NCBI GenBank assembly: GCA_003353825.1
Contig: PIVW01000161.1
Coordinates: 1-11,332 of the forward strand
Direction of reading: 5' to 3'
DNA from: Chloroflexota bacterium
GTDB lineage: Bacteria > Chloroflexota > Anaerolineae > J102
Length of the DNA: 11,332 bases
Part shown: positions 1 through 7,031 of the stretch, one piece after another
Layout of the letters: every line of letters starts with the position of its first letter
Numbering within the stretch: position 1 is the stretch's first letter
Program-made: the position numbers and the translations under genes
Notes under the pieces: generated by a model
The model's database searches: none
Told to the model about the DNA's origin: nothing
Seen by the model: the letters and a program-made list of their open reading frames with translations, nothing else

Positions 1-30
1 AAACCCGCTAGGCTTACATAACAGTAGCCC

Positions 31-72
31 ATATATAGTAGTTACCTTTTATAAAGTACTATATGTAGTAGT
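31..72. repeat. AT-rich direct and inverted repeats at the broken end of the phosphoesterase
   Basis: ATATATAGTAGT (31-42) recurs as ATATGTAGTAGT (61-72), 11 of 12 bases identical. ATATAGTA (33-40) is the exact reverse complement of TACTATAT (57-64), a 16-base loop apart. The AT-rich block differs in composition from the coding DNA and lies where the phosphoesterase homology ends. Confidence 0.5.
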
Positions 73-595
73 CGTGATCTGATAATAAATCGATTTTGGA
101 AAATGGCCAAAGTCGAGATCAAATAAGCGTTCCAATTCGCTTTCCGATAAACCGGGATGCACGCCCGAAAAGTCATCTTGCCCAGGCGAGGCGTGAACTG
201 CCAACGCCTGAGTTCCATCCTCGAAATCGAAGTCGTGTTCTAGAGGCAGAGTGTCGAGCCAATCATACCAACCAGCCTGTGTGGTGGCTCCCCGTGTCCA
301 GGCAAAGGAGCGGGCGACCTGGTCAAACCTGTCTATGAGATCCGGTGTTGGCGATGACATCATCACGAGAGGGATAAGGTCTGTCACCCCGAGTGACATA
401 ACGGTCGGTGTTGCCGCACGTGAAAATGGCGTTTGGAAGGTCCATCAATCGTTCGAGGGTCCCCACCGGGTCGGGACCAAGGGCAGCGTGATCGCCAGAT
501 AGCTGTCAACACCCCCTTGCCGTTCGATATCCTCAAGTACAGCGTTAAGGGCGATGGGTATTGCCATGGTTGTCAGAAATGATCGCCATGCGCAT
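49..595 (-). pseudogene. Metallophosphoesterase, frameshifted and 3'-truncated
   Basis: Read on the minus strand, three frames together rebuild one calcineurin-like metallophosphoesterase. The start at 595 (MRMAIISDNHGN, metal-binding motif I) has GGAG at 604-607, 8 bases upstream. An extra base near 556 shifts the frame; the next segment reads IALNAVLEDIERQGGVDSYLAI. About four bases then appear to be missing at the 489/490 junction, which removes the expected Gly-Asp metal motif. The third stretch reads ALGPDPVGTLERLMDLPN and then CGNTDRYV, the usual GN-D/H motif of the family. An extra base near 346 shifts to the last frame, which carries PDLIDRFDQVARSFAWTRG and VHASPGQDDFSG (conserved histidine motif). 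The reading runs into unrelated AT-rich sequence before the terminal GHTH motif and stops at 49. Neighbouring genes are intact, which argues for decay rather than poor sequence quality. The family call is firm; the original substrate is unknown. Confidence 0.85.
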
Positions 596-612
596 GGTCA
601 GGACTCCAGCAG

Positions 613-756
613 TTATTTGAGATTCGCATAATCCCCCCTCAATTGTTGCATGCCGTTTTGCAGGATAGGGTTCTTCTCGAAGTCGGAAAGGTAGACAAAC
701 ACCTCTACTCGGGGGAACCAACTCGTCCACGTAGCACTTGTTACCTTGAACTCAAG
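613..756 (-). pseudogene. Possible C-terminal remnant of an unidentified protein
   Basis: An open minus-strand stretch of 47 codons ends in TAA at 613-615, about 18 bases before the start of the broken phosphoesterase, as an upstream operon partner would. Its composition looks protein-like (SWFPRVEVFVYLSDFEKNP, ending RGDYANLK). It begins directly after an in-frame TGA at 757-759 and has no start codon in its first codons. I do not recognise the family. It may be the tail of a lost gene, or only a chance open frame. Confidence 0.25.
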
Positions 757-761
757 TCAAT

Positions 762-799
762 ATAAAAAGCGCACGGTGTTTTTTGCTAACACCATGCGC
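762..799 (-). terminator. Rho-independent terminator of the GNAT-protease-lipoprotein cluster
   Basis: On the minus strand GCGCATGGTGTT (799-788) pairs with AACACCGTGCGC (780-769) around a 7-base loop, and the stem is followed at once by TTTTTATA. All 12 pairs form on the minus strand, one of them a G-T wobble; on the plus strand the same position is a C-A mismatch. This asymmetry and the U-tract side show it terminates leftward transcription, about 50 bases after the lipoprotein stop. Confidence 0.88.
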
Positions 800-851
800 C
801 GAACTTACAAAGTCATACGTCAAGGTCTGATTACCATGCACGCTTATTCAT

Positions 852-1565
852 TTAAGGGGCAAACCCGGTAATGATGATCTCGTTATCTGTGATCTCGATC
901 TCTTCGACACAAATGCCGAGGTCCATCTGCGTGAAATCTGAAAGGTAAGGCGCCACCTGATTTTCGACCTGTGTGCGAATGAAGCCAGCAGCGGCTTCAT
1001 CATTGACCTTGACCTGTTCTATCTTGGGTTGCGGCCGGCAGTCACTCACCGGCAAACTGGCTTCGATTTCCAAATCCATGGCGAAGAACCCGATCTTGGC
1101 GCGGCCGCCAAAGGCGATCCGGTCCGGACGCAGATCAACATAGACTTCGGAAATGGGAACGTTGGGCTGTGCAGCGATGGCATTCTGAACCTGCTTGTTC
1201 GCTTCTGCTTCGGTCATTACAAACAAAGACTTCACAGGTGCTGCCGCCGCTGCCGCCGCGGGGGCCGGGGTATCGGTGGGTGCGGGGATGGGTGTGGCGG
1301 TCGGTGCGGGCGTAGGGGTGTCGGTGGGTTCAGGGGTGGGTGTGTTTGTTGGTTCCGGCGTGGCGGTCGGCGCTTCTGTCGCTGTAGCCATGGGTGCTTC
1401 CGTCGATTCCGGCTCGGCAACTTCAGCCACCTCCACACCCGTGGGCGCTGGTGCTGCCAGCGGAGGATAGAGTGATTGACATGCAGCTAAAACCAATAAT
1501 AAAGTCAGAGCTGCCAACAAGAGAACGGGTTTTACCAGGGGGAACTTTTTGCTTCGCTTAAACAT
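852..1565 (-). CDS. Lipoprotein with Thr-Pro-rich stalk
   Basis: This is a 237-residue exported lipoprotein. A basic N-terminus (MFKRSKK) and hydrophobic segment (about 13-28) lead into a lipobox LAAC with Cys29 as the predicted lipidated residue. Residues 50-109 are a low-complexity linker of TPEPTNTPTPEPTDTP-type units ending in seven alanines, which probably spaces the domain away from the membrane or through the wall. Residues 111-237 form a compact alpha/beta domain with two cysteines (C176, C219) that might form a disulfide. The LRPDRIAFGGRAKI segment is reminiscent of lipid-binding DUF2993/LmeA-like domains, but that is only a suggestion. The gene starts 6 bases after the CAAX protease stop, its GGTGAT element overlaps that TGA, and a terminator follows, so it is the last gene of the cluster. 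The function is not known; a surface or envelope role is inferred. Confidence 0.85.
   Translation of the reverse strand: MFKRSKKFPLVKPVLLLAALTLLLVLAACQSLYPPLAAPAPTGVEVAEVAEPESTEAPMATATEAPTATPEPTNTPTPEPTDTPTPAPTATPIPAPTDTPAPAAAAAAAPVKSLFVMTEAEANKQVQNAIAAQPNVPISEVYVDLRPDRIAFGGRAKIGFFAMDLEIEASLPVSDCRPQPKIEQVKVNDEAAAGFIRTQVENQVAPYLSDFTQMDLGICVEEIEITDNEIIITGFAP
1260..1292 (+). other. G-quadruplex-forming motif inside the lipoprotein linker
   Basis: On the plus strand five G runs (1260-1264, 1267-1270, 1278-1280, 1284-1287, 1290-1292) are separated by loops of 2, 7, 3 and 2 bases, which meets the usual G3+N1-7 pattern. It is the template strand for the lipoprotein gene. Proline, alanine and threonine codons of the linker create the pattern, so it may be a by-product of protein composition. 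Confidence 0.5.
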
Positions 1566-1571
1566 AAGTGA

Positions 1572-2636
1572 TCACCATTCGGGTATGAGACTGAAATAGG
1601 CTATCAATCCTAGCGAGATGTTATAGGTGGCATGTACGATCATCGAAGTCGATGTGTTGTAGCGGCGGCGGATGACTCCCAGAACCAAACCTACCAATAA
1701 CACGATCAAGGTACTAAGAGTTATACCATAGTTACTATGCAGGAGTGCAAACAGCACAGCCGTAAGGAGGATACCAAACCGGGGTTGTAGTGCACCACGA
1801 AAGATGAATTCCTCGCCAAGTGCGGCAGCTATGCCCAGTGTGAGGATGCCCAGCAGCGATTCTGTTAGGGGCCCGACCAATTGTTCGCTGATGCGGGCCA
1901 CATCTTCATTGTAGCCAATGCCAGTCGTGTCTAGCAGATACTCCAAGGGGATCAGAATCAAAGCCAGGGCCACACCGACTGCCAAACCCAGCAGTGCCTG
2001 TCTCAGGGTTGGAGTGATCGCGCTCAAGCGCACGATGCTTTCACTCCAGCCCCGATGTACCATCCAACCCACGCCGAAAATCGCGGTTACGGCGAAGAGC
2101 AACTCCTGCACCCAGGTCATACGCACAAGTTCATTGGCGCCTAACTCCGGACCTTGGGCAATAGTATCTGCAAGTGTGTCCAATCCAAAGGCGACTGTCA
2201 CCCAAAGATTGGCGACAATGAGCATGGTAAACGATAGCGCCACCGCGTGCACCAACCGATCTGCTTCGATGTTCAGAAAACGCGCACACAAACGTCGGAT
2301 AGGTGGTAACAAAAACAACACGCCGAATATTGCCGGTAGCCACAGTCCCATCCCCACCTGAGGCAGAGTAGCAAACAACTCGGCGTTCGCAGCAGGGTCA
2401 TCGCTGAAGCTTGGCGCCATGATCTCCGGCGCCGTCTGAGCGACGAGACCGGCCAGTGTGGCAAGCAAGCCGGTCGCAAACATACCTCCCCAGAAAAAGA
2501 GAAGAACAAGATACGTGAGCGCAGTCCAGGTTTTAGTGGGTGGTTCCGCCTGCTGTTCCCTATCCGCCAGATTGGCCATGATGAGAACGCCGATAAAGAG
2601 CCCGAACAGGCCGATGAGTAGACCTATACTATCCAA
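1572..2636 (-). CDS. CPBP-family (CAAX protease-like, Abi) membrane endopeptidase
   Basis: This 354-residue multi-pass membrane protein has about eight hydrophobic segments. Its C-terminal third is a CPBP/Abi (PF02517-type) domain: motif 1 is EEFIFRG with E275, E276 and R280; motif 2 is the LLHSNYG histidine (H300); motif 3 is HATYN with H335 and N339. These are the residues known in the family (Rce1-like) to form the intramembrane catalytic site, so it should be active. The start is TTG at 2634-2636, chosen because GGAGGT (2643-2648) lies 6 bases upstream. The roughly 190-residue N-terminal membrane part, beginning GLLIGLFGLFIGVLIMANLA, is longer than in minimal family members. The gene lies between GNAT (93-base gap) and the lipoprotein (6-base gap), suggesting co-transcription. 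The family includes CAAX prenyl proteases, bacteriocin self-immunity proteins and regulators; the substrate here is unknown. Confidence 0.9.
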   Translation of the reverse strand: MDSIGLLIGLFGLFIGVLIMANLADREQQAEPPTKTWTALTYLVLLFFWGGMFATGLLATLAGLVAQTAPEIMAPSFSDDPAANAELFATLPQVGMGLWLPAIFGVLFLLPPIRRLCARFLNIEADRLVHAVALSFTMLIVANLWVTVAFGLDTLADTIAQGPELGANELVRMTWVQELLFAVTAIFGVGWMVHRGWSESIVRLSAITPTLRQALLGLAVGVALALILIPLEYLLDTTGIGYNEDVARISEQLVGPLTESLLGILTLGIAAALGEEFIFRGALQPRFGILLTAVLFALLHSNYGITLSTLIVLLVGLVLGVIRRRYNTSTSMIVHATYNISLGLIAYFSLIPEW

Positions 2637-2642
2637 AACGAC

Positions 2643-2648
2643 ACCTCC
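2643..2648 (-). promoter_or_regulatory. Ribosome binding site deciding the TTG start of the CPBP protease
   Basis: GGAGGT on the minus strand lies 6 bases before TTG at 2636. It is the strongest Shine-Dalgarno sequence noted in the window, and no ATG is available near it. Confidence 0.8.
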
Positions 2649-2729
2649 GACTGTTGAGGTCGATTGTCAATGAATTGATGATTTCCTCAAACCTGCGAGG
2701 CCCGACGCCAGATGACAGGGAAAGAACCA

Positions 2730-3248
2730 TTACTTTCGCCACTCATGAGACAGCACACTCATAAAGAGCATGTCATGCCAGCGACCATGTCGCCATTCGG
2801 CATCACGAAACCGCCCTTCATGCAAAAAACCGACCTTTTCGTAAGCTCGAACAGCACGTGCGTTTTCGGCGAACACTCGCAAGAAAAGGCGATGCAGATT
2901 CAAATAATCGAAGCCGTACTCGACAAGCGTTGTCAAGATATCCTGCCCCAGACCCTGGCCCCACAGCGATTTCTCGCCGATAAAGAGCCCCACCTCGCCA
3001 TTACGGTTTCGGCGGTCCAAAGATGCAAAGCCACAGCCCCCGATATGTTGGTCTTCATGATCGACGGCAAAGCTGATGCGATCCGCATCCTGGTTCTGAC
3101 CTTCATACCAGTCTGTTTCTTGAGCCAGATTCATCGGGTAGTAGAATCCAAAGTATTTCAGCATATCGGTGTCGGCGAACCAGCGCACATACTGTGGCAG
3201 GTCTTCTGGTTCGATGGCACGTAGAACGACTCGTTTTCCTTGCAACAT
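2730..3248 (-). CDS. GNAT acetyltransferase, RimJ/RimL-like
   Basis: This is a complete 172-residue GCN5-related N-acetyltransferase, the usual length for a single-domain RimJ/RimL-type enzyme. The N-terminus LQGKRVVLRAIEPEDLPQYVRW is the typical first strand and helix. Residues 68-90 (IGGCGFASLDRRNRNGEVGL) form the central strands, and WGQGLG (96-101) is the acetyl-CoA pyrophosphate loop. ENARAVRAYEKVGF (128-141) is the standard motif B helix, followed by a WRHGRWHDMLFMSVL-type ending. It would transfer acetyl from acetyl-CoA to an amine, such as a protein N-terminus or a small molecule; the acceptor cannot be told. The start is ATG at 3248 with only a weak GGA upstream. It is the first gene of the minus-strand cluster, with the CPBP protease 93 bases downstream. 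Confidence 0.9.
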   Translation of the reverse strand: MLQGKRVVLRAIEPEDLPQYVRWFADTDMLKYFGFYYPMNLAQETDWYEGQNQDADRISFAVDHEDQHIGGCGFASLDRRNRNGEVGLFIGEKSLWGQGLGQDILTTLVEYGFDYLNLHRLFLRVFAENARAVRAYEKVGFLHEGRFRDAEWRHGRWHDMLFMSVLSHEWRK

Positions 3249-3308
3249 AGGTCGATTTCCAGGTAGATGTGTCTTTCAAAATACGATCAGCGAAGGGAAC
3301 ATCCTGCC

Positions 3309-3337
3309 AGTATACAAGAATGCCGGTGGCAACCCAA
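3309..3337 (-). promoter_or_regulatory. Candidate promoter for the GNAT cluster
   Basis: On the minus strand TTGGGT (3337-3332) and TATACT (3314-3309) are separated by 17 bases. The -10 is near consensus but the -35 matches only its TTG. It would start transcription near 3302, about 54 bases before the GNAT ATG. Confidence 0.35.
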
Positions 3338-3362
3338 GCCATTTCAAGCTCGGCAAATCCAA

Positions 3363-3391
3363 TTGACCACCCACAGTCCAACCGCTATACT
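3363..3391 (+). promoter_or_regulatory. Near-consensus sigma70-type promoter for the M3 peptidase
   Basis: TTGACC (3363-3368) and TATACT (3386-3391) are spaced by exactly 17 bases; each hexamer matches five of six consensus positions. Transcription would start near 3398, leaving a leader of about 97 bases before the ATG at 3495. It sits in the 246-base divergent gap between the minus-strand cluster and the peptidase, which contains no convincing gene. Confidence 0.65.
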
Positions 3392-3494
3392 GTCACTCGA
3401 CCAGAATCTTATCCTCCTATCTATTCAGTTTACACTGGGTGCAACCCACTGAGCACTCTACGCTCGATATCCCAAACAGATAGAGCCCTTCTCT

Positions 3495-5210
3495 ATGAAC
3501 CCCTATTTCCTTAAAATGGATCCCCTCGATTGGTCCAGCATTCAGCCGAATACGGACACGCTCCTCAAACAAGAACTCTCAGCCGGTAACGTGCGAGAAT
3601 GGCTCCAGCAATGGAGCGATTTGGAAGCTGTGCTGGAAGAAGCAGGTGGCCAGATTTACCGAGAAATTACTGAAAATACGGTGGATGAAGCTGCCGACGC
3701 TCGTTTCAAACAGTGGGTGACCGAGATCATCCCCAGCTACTCGCCCGTCGAACAGGCATTGAAACAGAAACTGCTTGCGGTCGAAGATTACGAACCCACA
3801 AATGAAACCGCGCAAATGCTGAAACGGCTGCGCGCCGAAGCTGGCCTTTTCCAGGACGCCAATGTGCCACTGATCAGCGAGCTACAACTGCTTGGTAAGT
3901 TCTATAGCGAGATCAGCGGTGGATTGAGCATCGTCTGGCAGGGCGAGATCAAAACCATCCCACAAGCAGAGGTGATGCTGTCCAACCGGGACCGGGCGAA
4001 TCGTGAACAAGTATGGCGCCTGGTTTTGGATGAATATCTGGCCCAAAGAGCTGAGCTTGATGACCTCTTCCTGCACATGCTTCCCATACGCCGCCAACTT
4101 GCCCAAAATGCCGGGCTCGATAATTTCCGCAGTTACCAATGGCAGCGCATGGGGCGTTTCGATTACACACCTGAAGACTGTTTCATATTCCACGACGCAA
4201 TCGAACATGAAGTCGTGCCACTGGCTACCGAACTCTATCAAACCATTGCCGATGAGCTGGGTCTGGCCACACTGCGCCCATGGGAACTGGGTGTCGCCAG
4301 CCCTTGGGTGCCGACGGTCGATCCCGATGAGCAGCCATTGCAACCCTTTGCCACGATCAACGAACTGGAAGGGGGCGCCAATCGCATCTTCAATCAGACT
4401 GATCCCGTGTTGGGTGGTTATTTCGAGGCCATGCGTGATGGCTGGCTGGATCTGGACTCACGCCCCAATAAAGCCCCCGGCGGTTATTGCGAGTCCTTCC
4501 CAGTGAGCGGGCAGCCTTACATTTTTATGAATGCAGCCGGATCCCCTCACAATGTACGCACGCTCATGCACGAAGGGGGCCATGCCTTTCACTTTGCCGA
4601 GGCGTATCGCCAGCAATCGCTGGTTTGGAACTACCATTCGCCCATGGAGTTCGCCGAAGTGGCCTCTATGTCCATGGAACTGTTGAGCATTCCCTATTGG
4701 ACACGTAACAATGGTGGTTTTTATGGCGATGCCGATTTCAAGCGTGCCCTCACCGAACAACTCTATGGCATTGTCTTCTTCCTGCCCTTTATGGCGGTGA
4801 TGGACAGCATACAGCACTGGCTCTATACAGAAGCCGCTGATGACATCGATGCCGCTGATATCGACCACAAATGGAGTGAGCTATGGGAGCGATTCTTGCC
4901 GGGACTTGATTACAGTACATTGCAGGCTGAAAAAGAGACGGGCTGGCACCGTAAGGGACACATTTTTGACGTGCCCTTTTATTACGTCGAATATGGCTTG
5001 GCCCAACTCGGCGCCTTACAGGTCTGGCGAAATGCGCAACAGGACCAAGGTAAAGCCGTGGCCGATTACCGATCTGCCTTGTCGCTAGGCTACACTCGTT
5101 CGCTCCCAGAATTATTCAAGGCCGCCGGCGCTACCTTCGCATTTGATCGCAGCATGGTAAGCGAGTTGATGGCGCTGGTGCGGGGGAAGTTGGATGAGGT
5201 TTCTGCTTGA
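3495..5210 (+). CDS. M3-family oligoendopeptidase (PepF-type)
   Basis: This 571-residue cytoplasmic zinc metallopeptidase hydrolyses short peptides. HEGGH (359-363) supplies two zinc-binding histidines and the catalytic Glu360; Glu388 in MEFAEVASMSMEL, 25 residues on, is the probable third zinc ligand as in M3 enzymes. The helical N-terminal half (about 1-330) and GGYCESFPVSGQPYIFMNAAG just before the zinc site fit the M3B/PepF branch. A downstream tyrosine-rich stretch (HIFDVPFYYVEYGLAQLGALQ) matches the conserved substrate-binding end of the family. The length is normal and the frame intact. The start ATG at 3495 and the next Met (residue 8) both lack a clear Shine-Dalgarno sequence, so the start could be either. 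It has its own promoter candidate and is separated by 110 bases from the next operon. The likely job is peptide turnover. Confidence 0.93.
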   Translation: MNPYFLKMDPLDWSSIQPNTDTLLKQELSAGNVREWLQQWSDLEAVLEEAGGQIYREITENTVDEAADARFKQWVTEIIPSYSPVEQALKQKLLAVEDYEPTNETAQMLKRLRAEAGLFQDANVPLISELQLLGKFYSEISGGLSIVWQGEIKTIPQAEVMLSNRDRANREQVWRLVLDEYLAQRAELDDLFLHMLPIRRQLAQNAGLDNFRSYQWQRMGRFDYTPEDCFIFHDAIEHEVVPLATELYQTIADELGLATLRPWELGVASPWVPTVDPDEQPLQPFATINELEGGANRIFNQTDPVLGGYFEAMRDGWLDLDSRPNKAPGGYCESFPVSGQPYIFMNAAGSPHNVRTLMHEGGHAFHFAEAYRQQSLVWNYHSPMEFAEVASMSMELLSIPYWTRNNGGFYGDADFKRALTEQLYGIVFFLPFMAVMDSIQHWLYTEAADDIDAADIDHKWSELWERFLPGLDYSTLQAEKETGWHRKGHIFDVPFYYVEYGLAQLGALQVWRNAQQDQGKAVADYRSALSLGYTRSLPELFKAAGATFAFDRSMVSELMALVRGKLDEVSA

Positions 5211-5320
5211 AAGAAAGAGATTGGAGATTAGTGGAATTGAGATTATCTGCTAACGCCATTTTAGCCCGTTGCCAGAAGGCAGTTGATCCCAGATCATCAG
5301 TTCACCAATAAACCTAAATT

Positions 5321-6295
5321 ATGTCCAAGTTGAAACTCGACACACCCACCAAACTCGATATCTATTATTGGATGCGCCTGACACGCACATTCGATGATCG
5401 CATGCTCGCTTATTGGAAGCAGGGGAAAGGTGTGGGGGGCACATTCAGCCAGCGCGGACATGAGGCGACCAGTGTGGGCACGGCTTATGCACTTGCACCT
5501 GATGATGTGATCGCACCCATGCACCGAGACCTGGGCTGCTATCTCGTACGTGGTCTCACACCCCGTCGCATTTTTGCCAACCTCTTGGGGCGCTCCACCG
5601 GCGTAACCGCAGGCAAAGATGCCAATCTGCACGGCATGGGCGATCTCAGCCTCGGTCTTATCGGATTTATTAGCCATCTTCCTCATTCGCTGCCCTCGGC
5701 GTTGGGCGCGGCCATGAGCTTCCGCTATCGCCAAGAGCCACGCGTGGCCATGACGTTTACGGGGGATGGCGGCAGCAGTGCCGGCCTCTTCCACGAAACG
5801 ATGAATATGGCGTCGGTATACGCCGCTCCCCTTGTGATCGTCGTCGAAAACAACCTGTACGCTTACTCGACGCCGTTGGAGCAGCAAATGAAAGTCTTCG
5901 ATATCGCCAAACGCGCCCAGAATTATGGCATGCCAGGGGTTATTGTAGATGGCAACGATGTGCTGGCCGTTTATGAAGTCGCCAGGGAAGCGGTCGAGCG
6001 GGCGCGCAGTGGCGGCGGGCCCACCCTAATCGAGACCAAGACCATGCGAATGCTGGGACATGCTATCCATGATGGCGCTGAATATGTGCCACGCGAGCTA
6101 CTGGCAACCTGGGAAAAAAGGGATCCCATCACGTTGTTCGAGACAGAACTGTTGGCCGAGGGTATCGCCGATCAGGTCGAGCTAGATGAAATCGGACAGC
6201 GCTGTGTTGTCGAAGTCGAAGATGCCATAAGCTTCGCCGAAGCCAGCCCCTGGCCAGAACCTGAAACCGTGTTCGACAATGTTTACGCACCCTGA
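5321..6295 (+). CDS. 2-oxo acid dehydrogenase E1 component, alpha subunit (TPP-dependent)
   Basis: This is the 324-residue alpha subunit of an alpha2beta2 E1 enzyme, which decarboxylates a 2-oxo acid on thiamine diphosphate and passes the acyl group to the lipoyl domain of E2. The thiamine diphosphate/Mg motif starts with GDGGSSAG at G148-D149-G150 and ends with ENN at 176-178. Other family marks are SQRGHEATSVGTAYAL, PMHRDLGCYLVRG, GKDANLHG, the ISHLPHSLPSALGAAMSF stretch and ENNLYAYSTPLEQQM. The length fits PdhA, AcoA and branched-chain E1 alpha without an N-terminal extension. The true substrate (pyruvate, acetoin or branched-chain oxo acid) cannot be decided by eye; the RGHEAT segment leans toward the branched-chain/Gram-positive type. 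No Shine-Dalgarno sequence precedes the ATG. Its partner E1 beta is not adjacent but lies beyond a racemase gene, and no E2 or E3 is in the window. Confidence 0.92.
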   Translation: MSKLKLDTPTKLDIYYWMRLTRTFDDRMLAYWKQGKGVGGTFSQRGHEATSVGTAYALAPDDVIAPMHRDLGCYLVRGLTPRRIFANLLGRSTGVTAGKDANLHGMGDLSLGLIGFISHLPHSLPSALGAAMSFRYRQEPRVAMTFTGDGGSSAGLFHETMNMASVYAAPLVIVVENNLYAYSTPLEQQMKVFDIAKRAQNYGMPGVIVDGNDVLAVYEVAREAVERARSGGGPTLIETKTMRMLGHAIHDGAEYVPRELLATWEKRDPITLFETELLAEGIADQVELDEIGQRCVVEVEDAISFAEASPWPEPETVFDNVYAP

Positions 6296-6298
6296 GGT
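6294..6298 (+). promoter_or_regulatory. Ribosome binding site deciding the racemase start
   Basis: GAGGT overlaps the TGA stop of the E1 alpha gene and lies 7 bases before ATG 6306. It favours the MKTIGLLGG start over the upstream ATG at 6279 and suggests coupled translation. Confidence 0.65.
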
Positions 6299-6305
6299 AT
6301 TGACT

Positions 6306-7004
6306 ATGAAAACGATTGGCTTGCTGGGCGGCATGAGCTGGGAATCCACAGAATTGTATTACCGCTGGATCAATGAGGACGTGAAAAAGAGGCTGGGCGG
6401 CTTGCATTCGGCCCAGATCGCCTTGGTTAGTGTCGATTTTCAGGATATAGAAGTGATGCAGGCCCGTGGAGATTGGGATGAAGCGGGGCGCACATTGGCA
6501 ATTGCTGCCGCACAGATTCAGGCTGCCGGCGCCGATTTTCTGGTCATTTGCACCAACACCATGCATAAAGTAGCAGCGGTGATCATAGCTGCCATCGATA
6601 TCCCGCTTCTGCATATCGCCGACGCCACAGCGGAACACATTAAGACTATGGGCCTTGGCAACGTTGGCCTACTTGGCACGAGTTTTACCATGGAGCAAGA
6701 CTTCTATCGTGGCAGGCTCAGCGATGTTCATGGCCTGAATGTGCTCATCTCCGACGATCATGATCGTCATATCATCCACACTGTCATTTACGAGGAGTTG
6801 GTGTTGGGCGTTGTCAATAAGGAGTCCCGCGCAGCGTACCTGCGTATCATCGATGACCTGGTTCGTAAAGGGGCGGAAGGCGTTATCCTGGGCTGTACGG
6901 AGATCACGATGTTGGTGCAGCAAGAACATACGGCCATCCCCCTATTTGATACAACAGCACTACACGCCCAGGCCGCGGTATCCCTGGCCTTGGCAGGCGA
7001 CTGA
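6306..7004 (+). CDS. Aspartate/glutamate racemase family protein (YgeA/RacD-like)
   Basis: This 232-residue enzyme is of the PLP-independent amino acid racemase family. The N-terminus MKTIGLLGGMSWEST is the classic start, so I use ATG 6306, not the in-frame ATG at 6279 inside the E1 alpha gene. GAGGT (6294-6298) lies 7 bases upstream and overlaps the E1 alpha TGA. The catalytic thiol regions are VICTNTMHK (Cys82) and ILGCTEITML (Cys197), the pair expected for two-base proton exchange at the alpha carbon. The length is normal and the frame intact. It interconverts L and D forms of an acidic or other amino acid; the exact substrate is not readable. Its gene separates E1 alpha (10-base gap) from E1 beta (27-base gap), so all three are very likely on one transcript. 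Confidence 0.93.
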   Translation: MKTIGLLGGMSWESTELYYRWINEDVKKRLGGLHSAQIALVSVDFQDIEVMQARGDWDEAGRTLAIAAAQIQAAGADFLVICTNTMHKVAAVIIAAIDIPLLHIADATAEHIKTMGLGNVGLLGTSFTMEQDFYRGRLSDVHGLNVLISDDHDRHIIHTVIYEELVLGVVNKESRAAYLRIIDDLVRKGAEGVILGCTEITMLVQQEHTAIPLFDTTALHAQAAVSLALAGD

Positions 7005-7031
7005 TTTCTCGAGCATCTTCCTACTTTGACC

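Noticed and set aside
96..502. Plus-strand open frames over the broken phosphoesterase
   Set aside because: No recognisable motifs; the minus strand carries family motifs in all three frames.
1029..1475. Plus-strand open frames opposite the lipoprotein gene
   Set aside because: They are products of the repeated, G-rich linker and have low-complexity Gly/Cys/Arg or Val/Gly translations; the minus-strand lipoprotein has a signal peptide, lipobox and terminator.
1572..2636. Phage-resistance (Abi) role for the CPBP protein
   Set aside because: The family name alone does not show defence; no other defence gene is nearby.
3103..3514. Small open frames on both strands across the divergent promoter gap
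   Set aside because: Composition is unconvincing, they overlap the GNAT gene or the M3 peptidase start, and the region holds promoter-like elements instead.
3882..4868. Long minus-strand frames inside the M3 peptidase
   Set aside because: Shadow frames of a fully motif-supported gene.
5221..5247. TTGGAG-17-TATCTG as promoter for the E1 operon
   Set aside because: Spacing is ideal but each hexamer matches only about half of the consensus; too weak to call.
6279..6305. Upstream ATG for the racemase
   Set aside because: It lies inside the E1 alpha coding region, without a ribosome binding site; ATG 6306 begins the canonical MKTIGLLGG start and has GAGGT 7 bases upstream.
6129..6638. Minus-strand 169-codon frame across the E1 alpha/racemase junction
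   Set aside because: It crosses two well-supported genes and shows no family motif.
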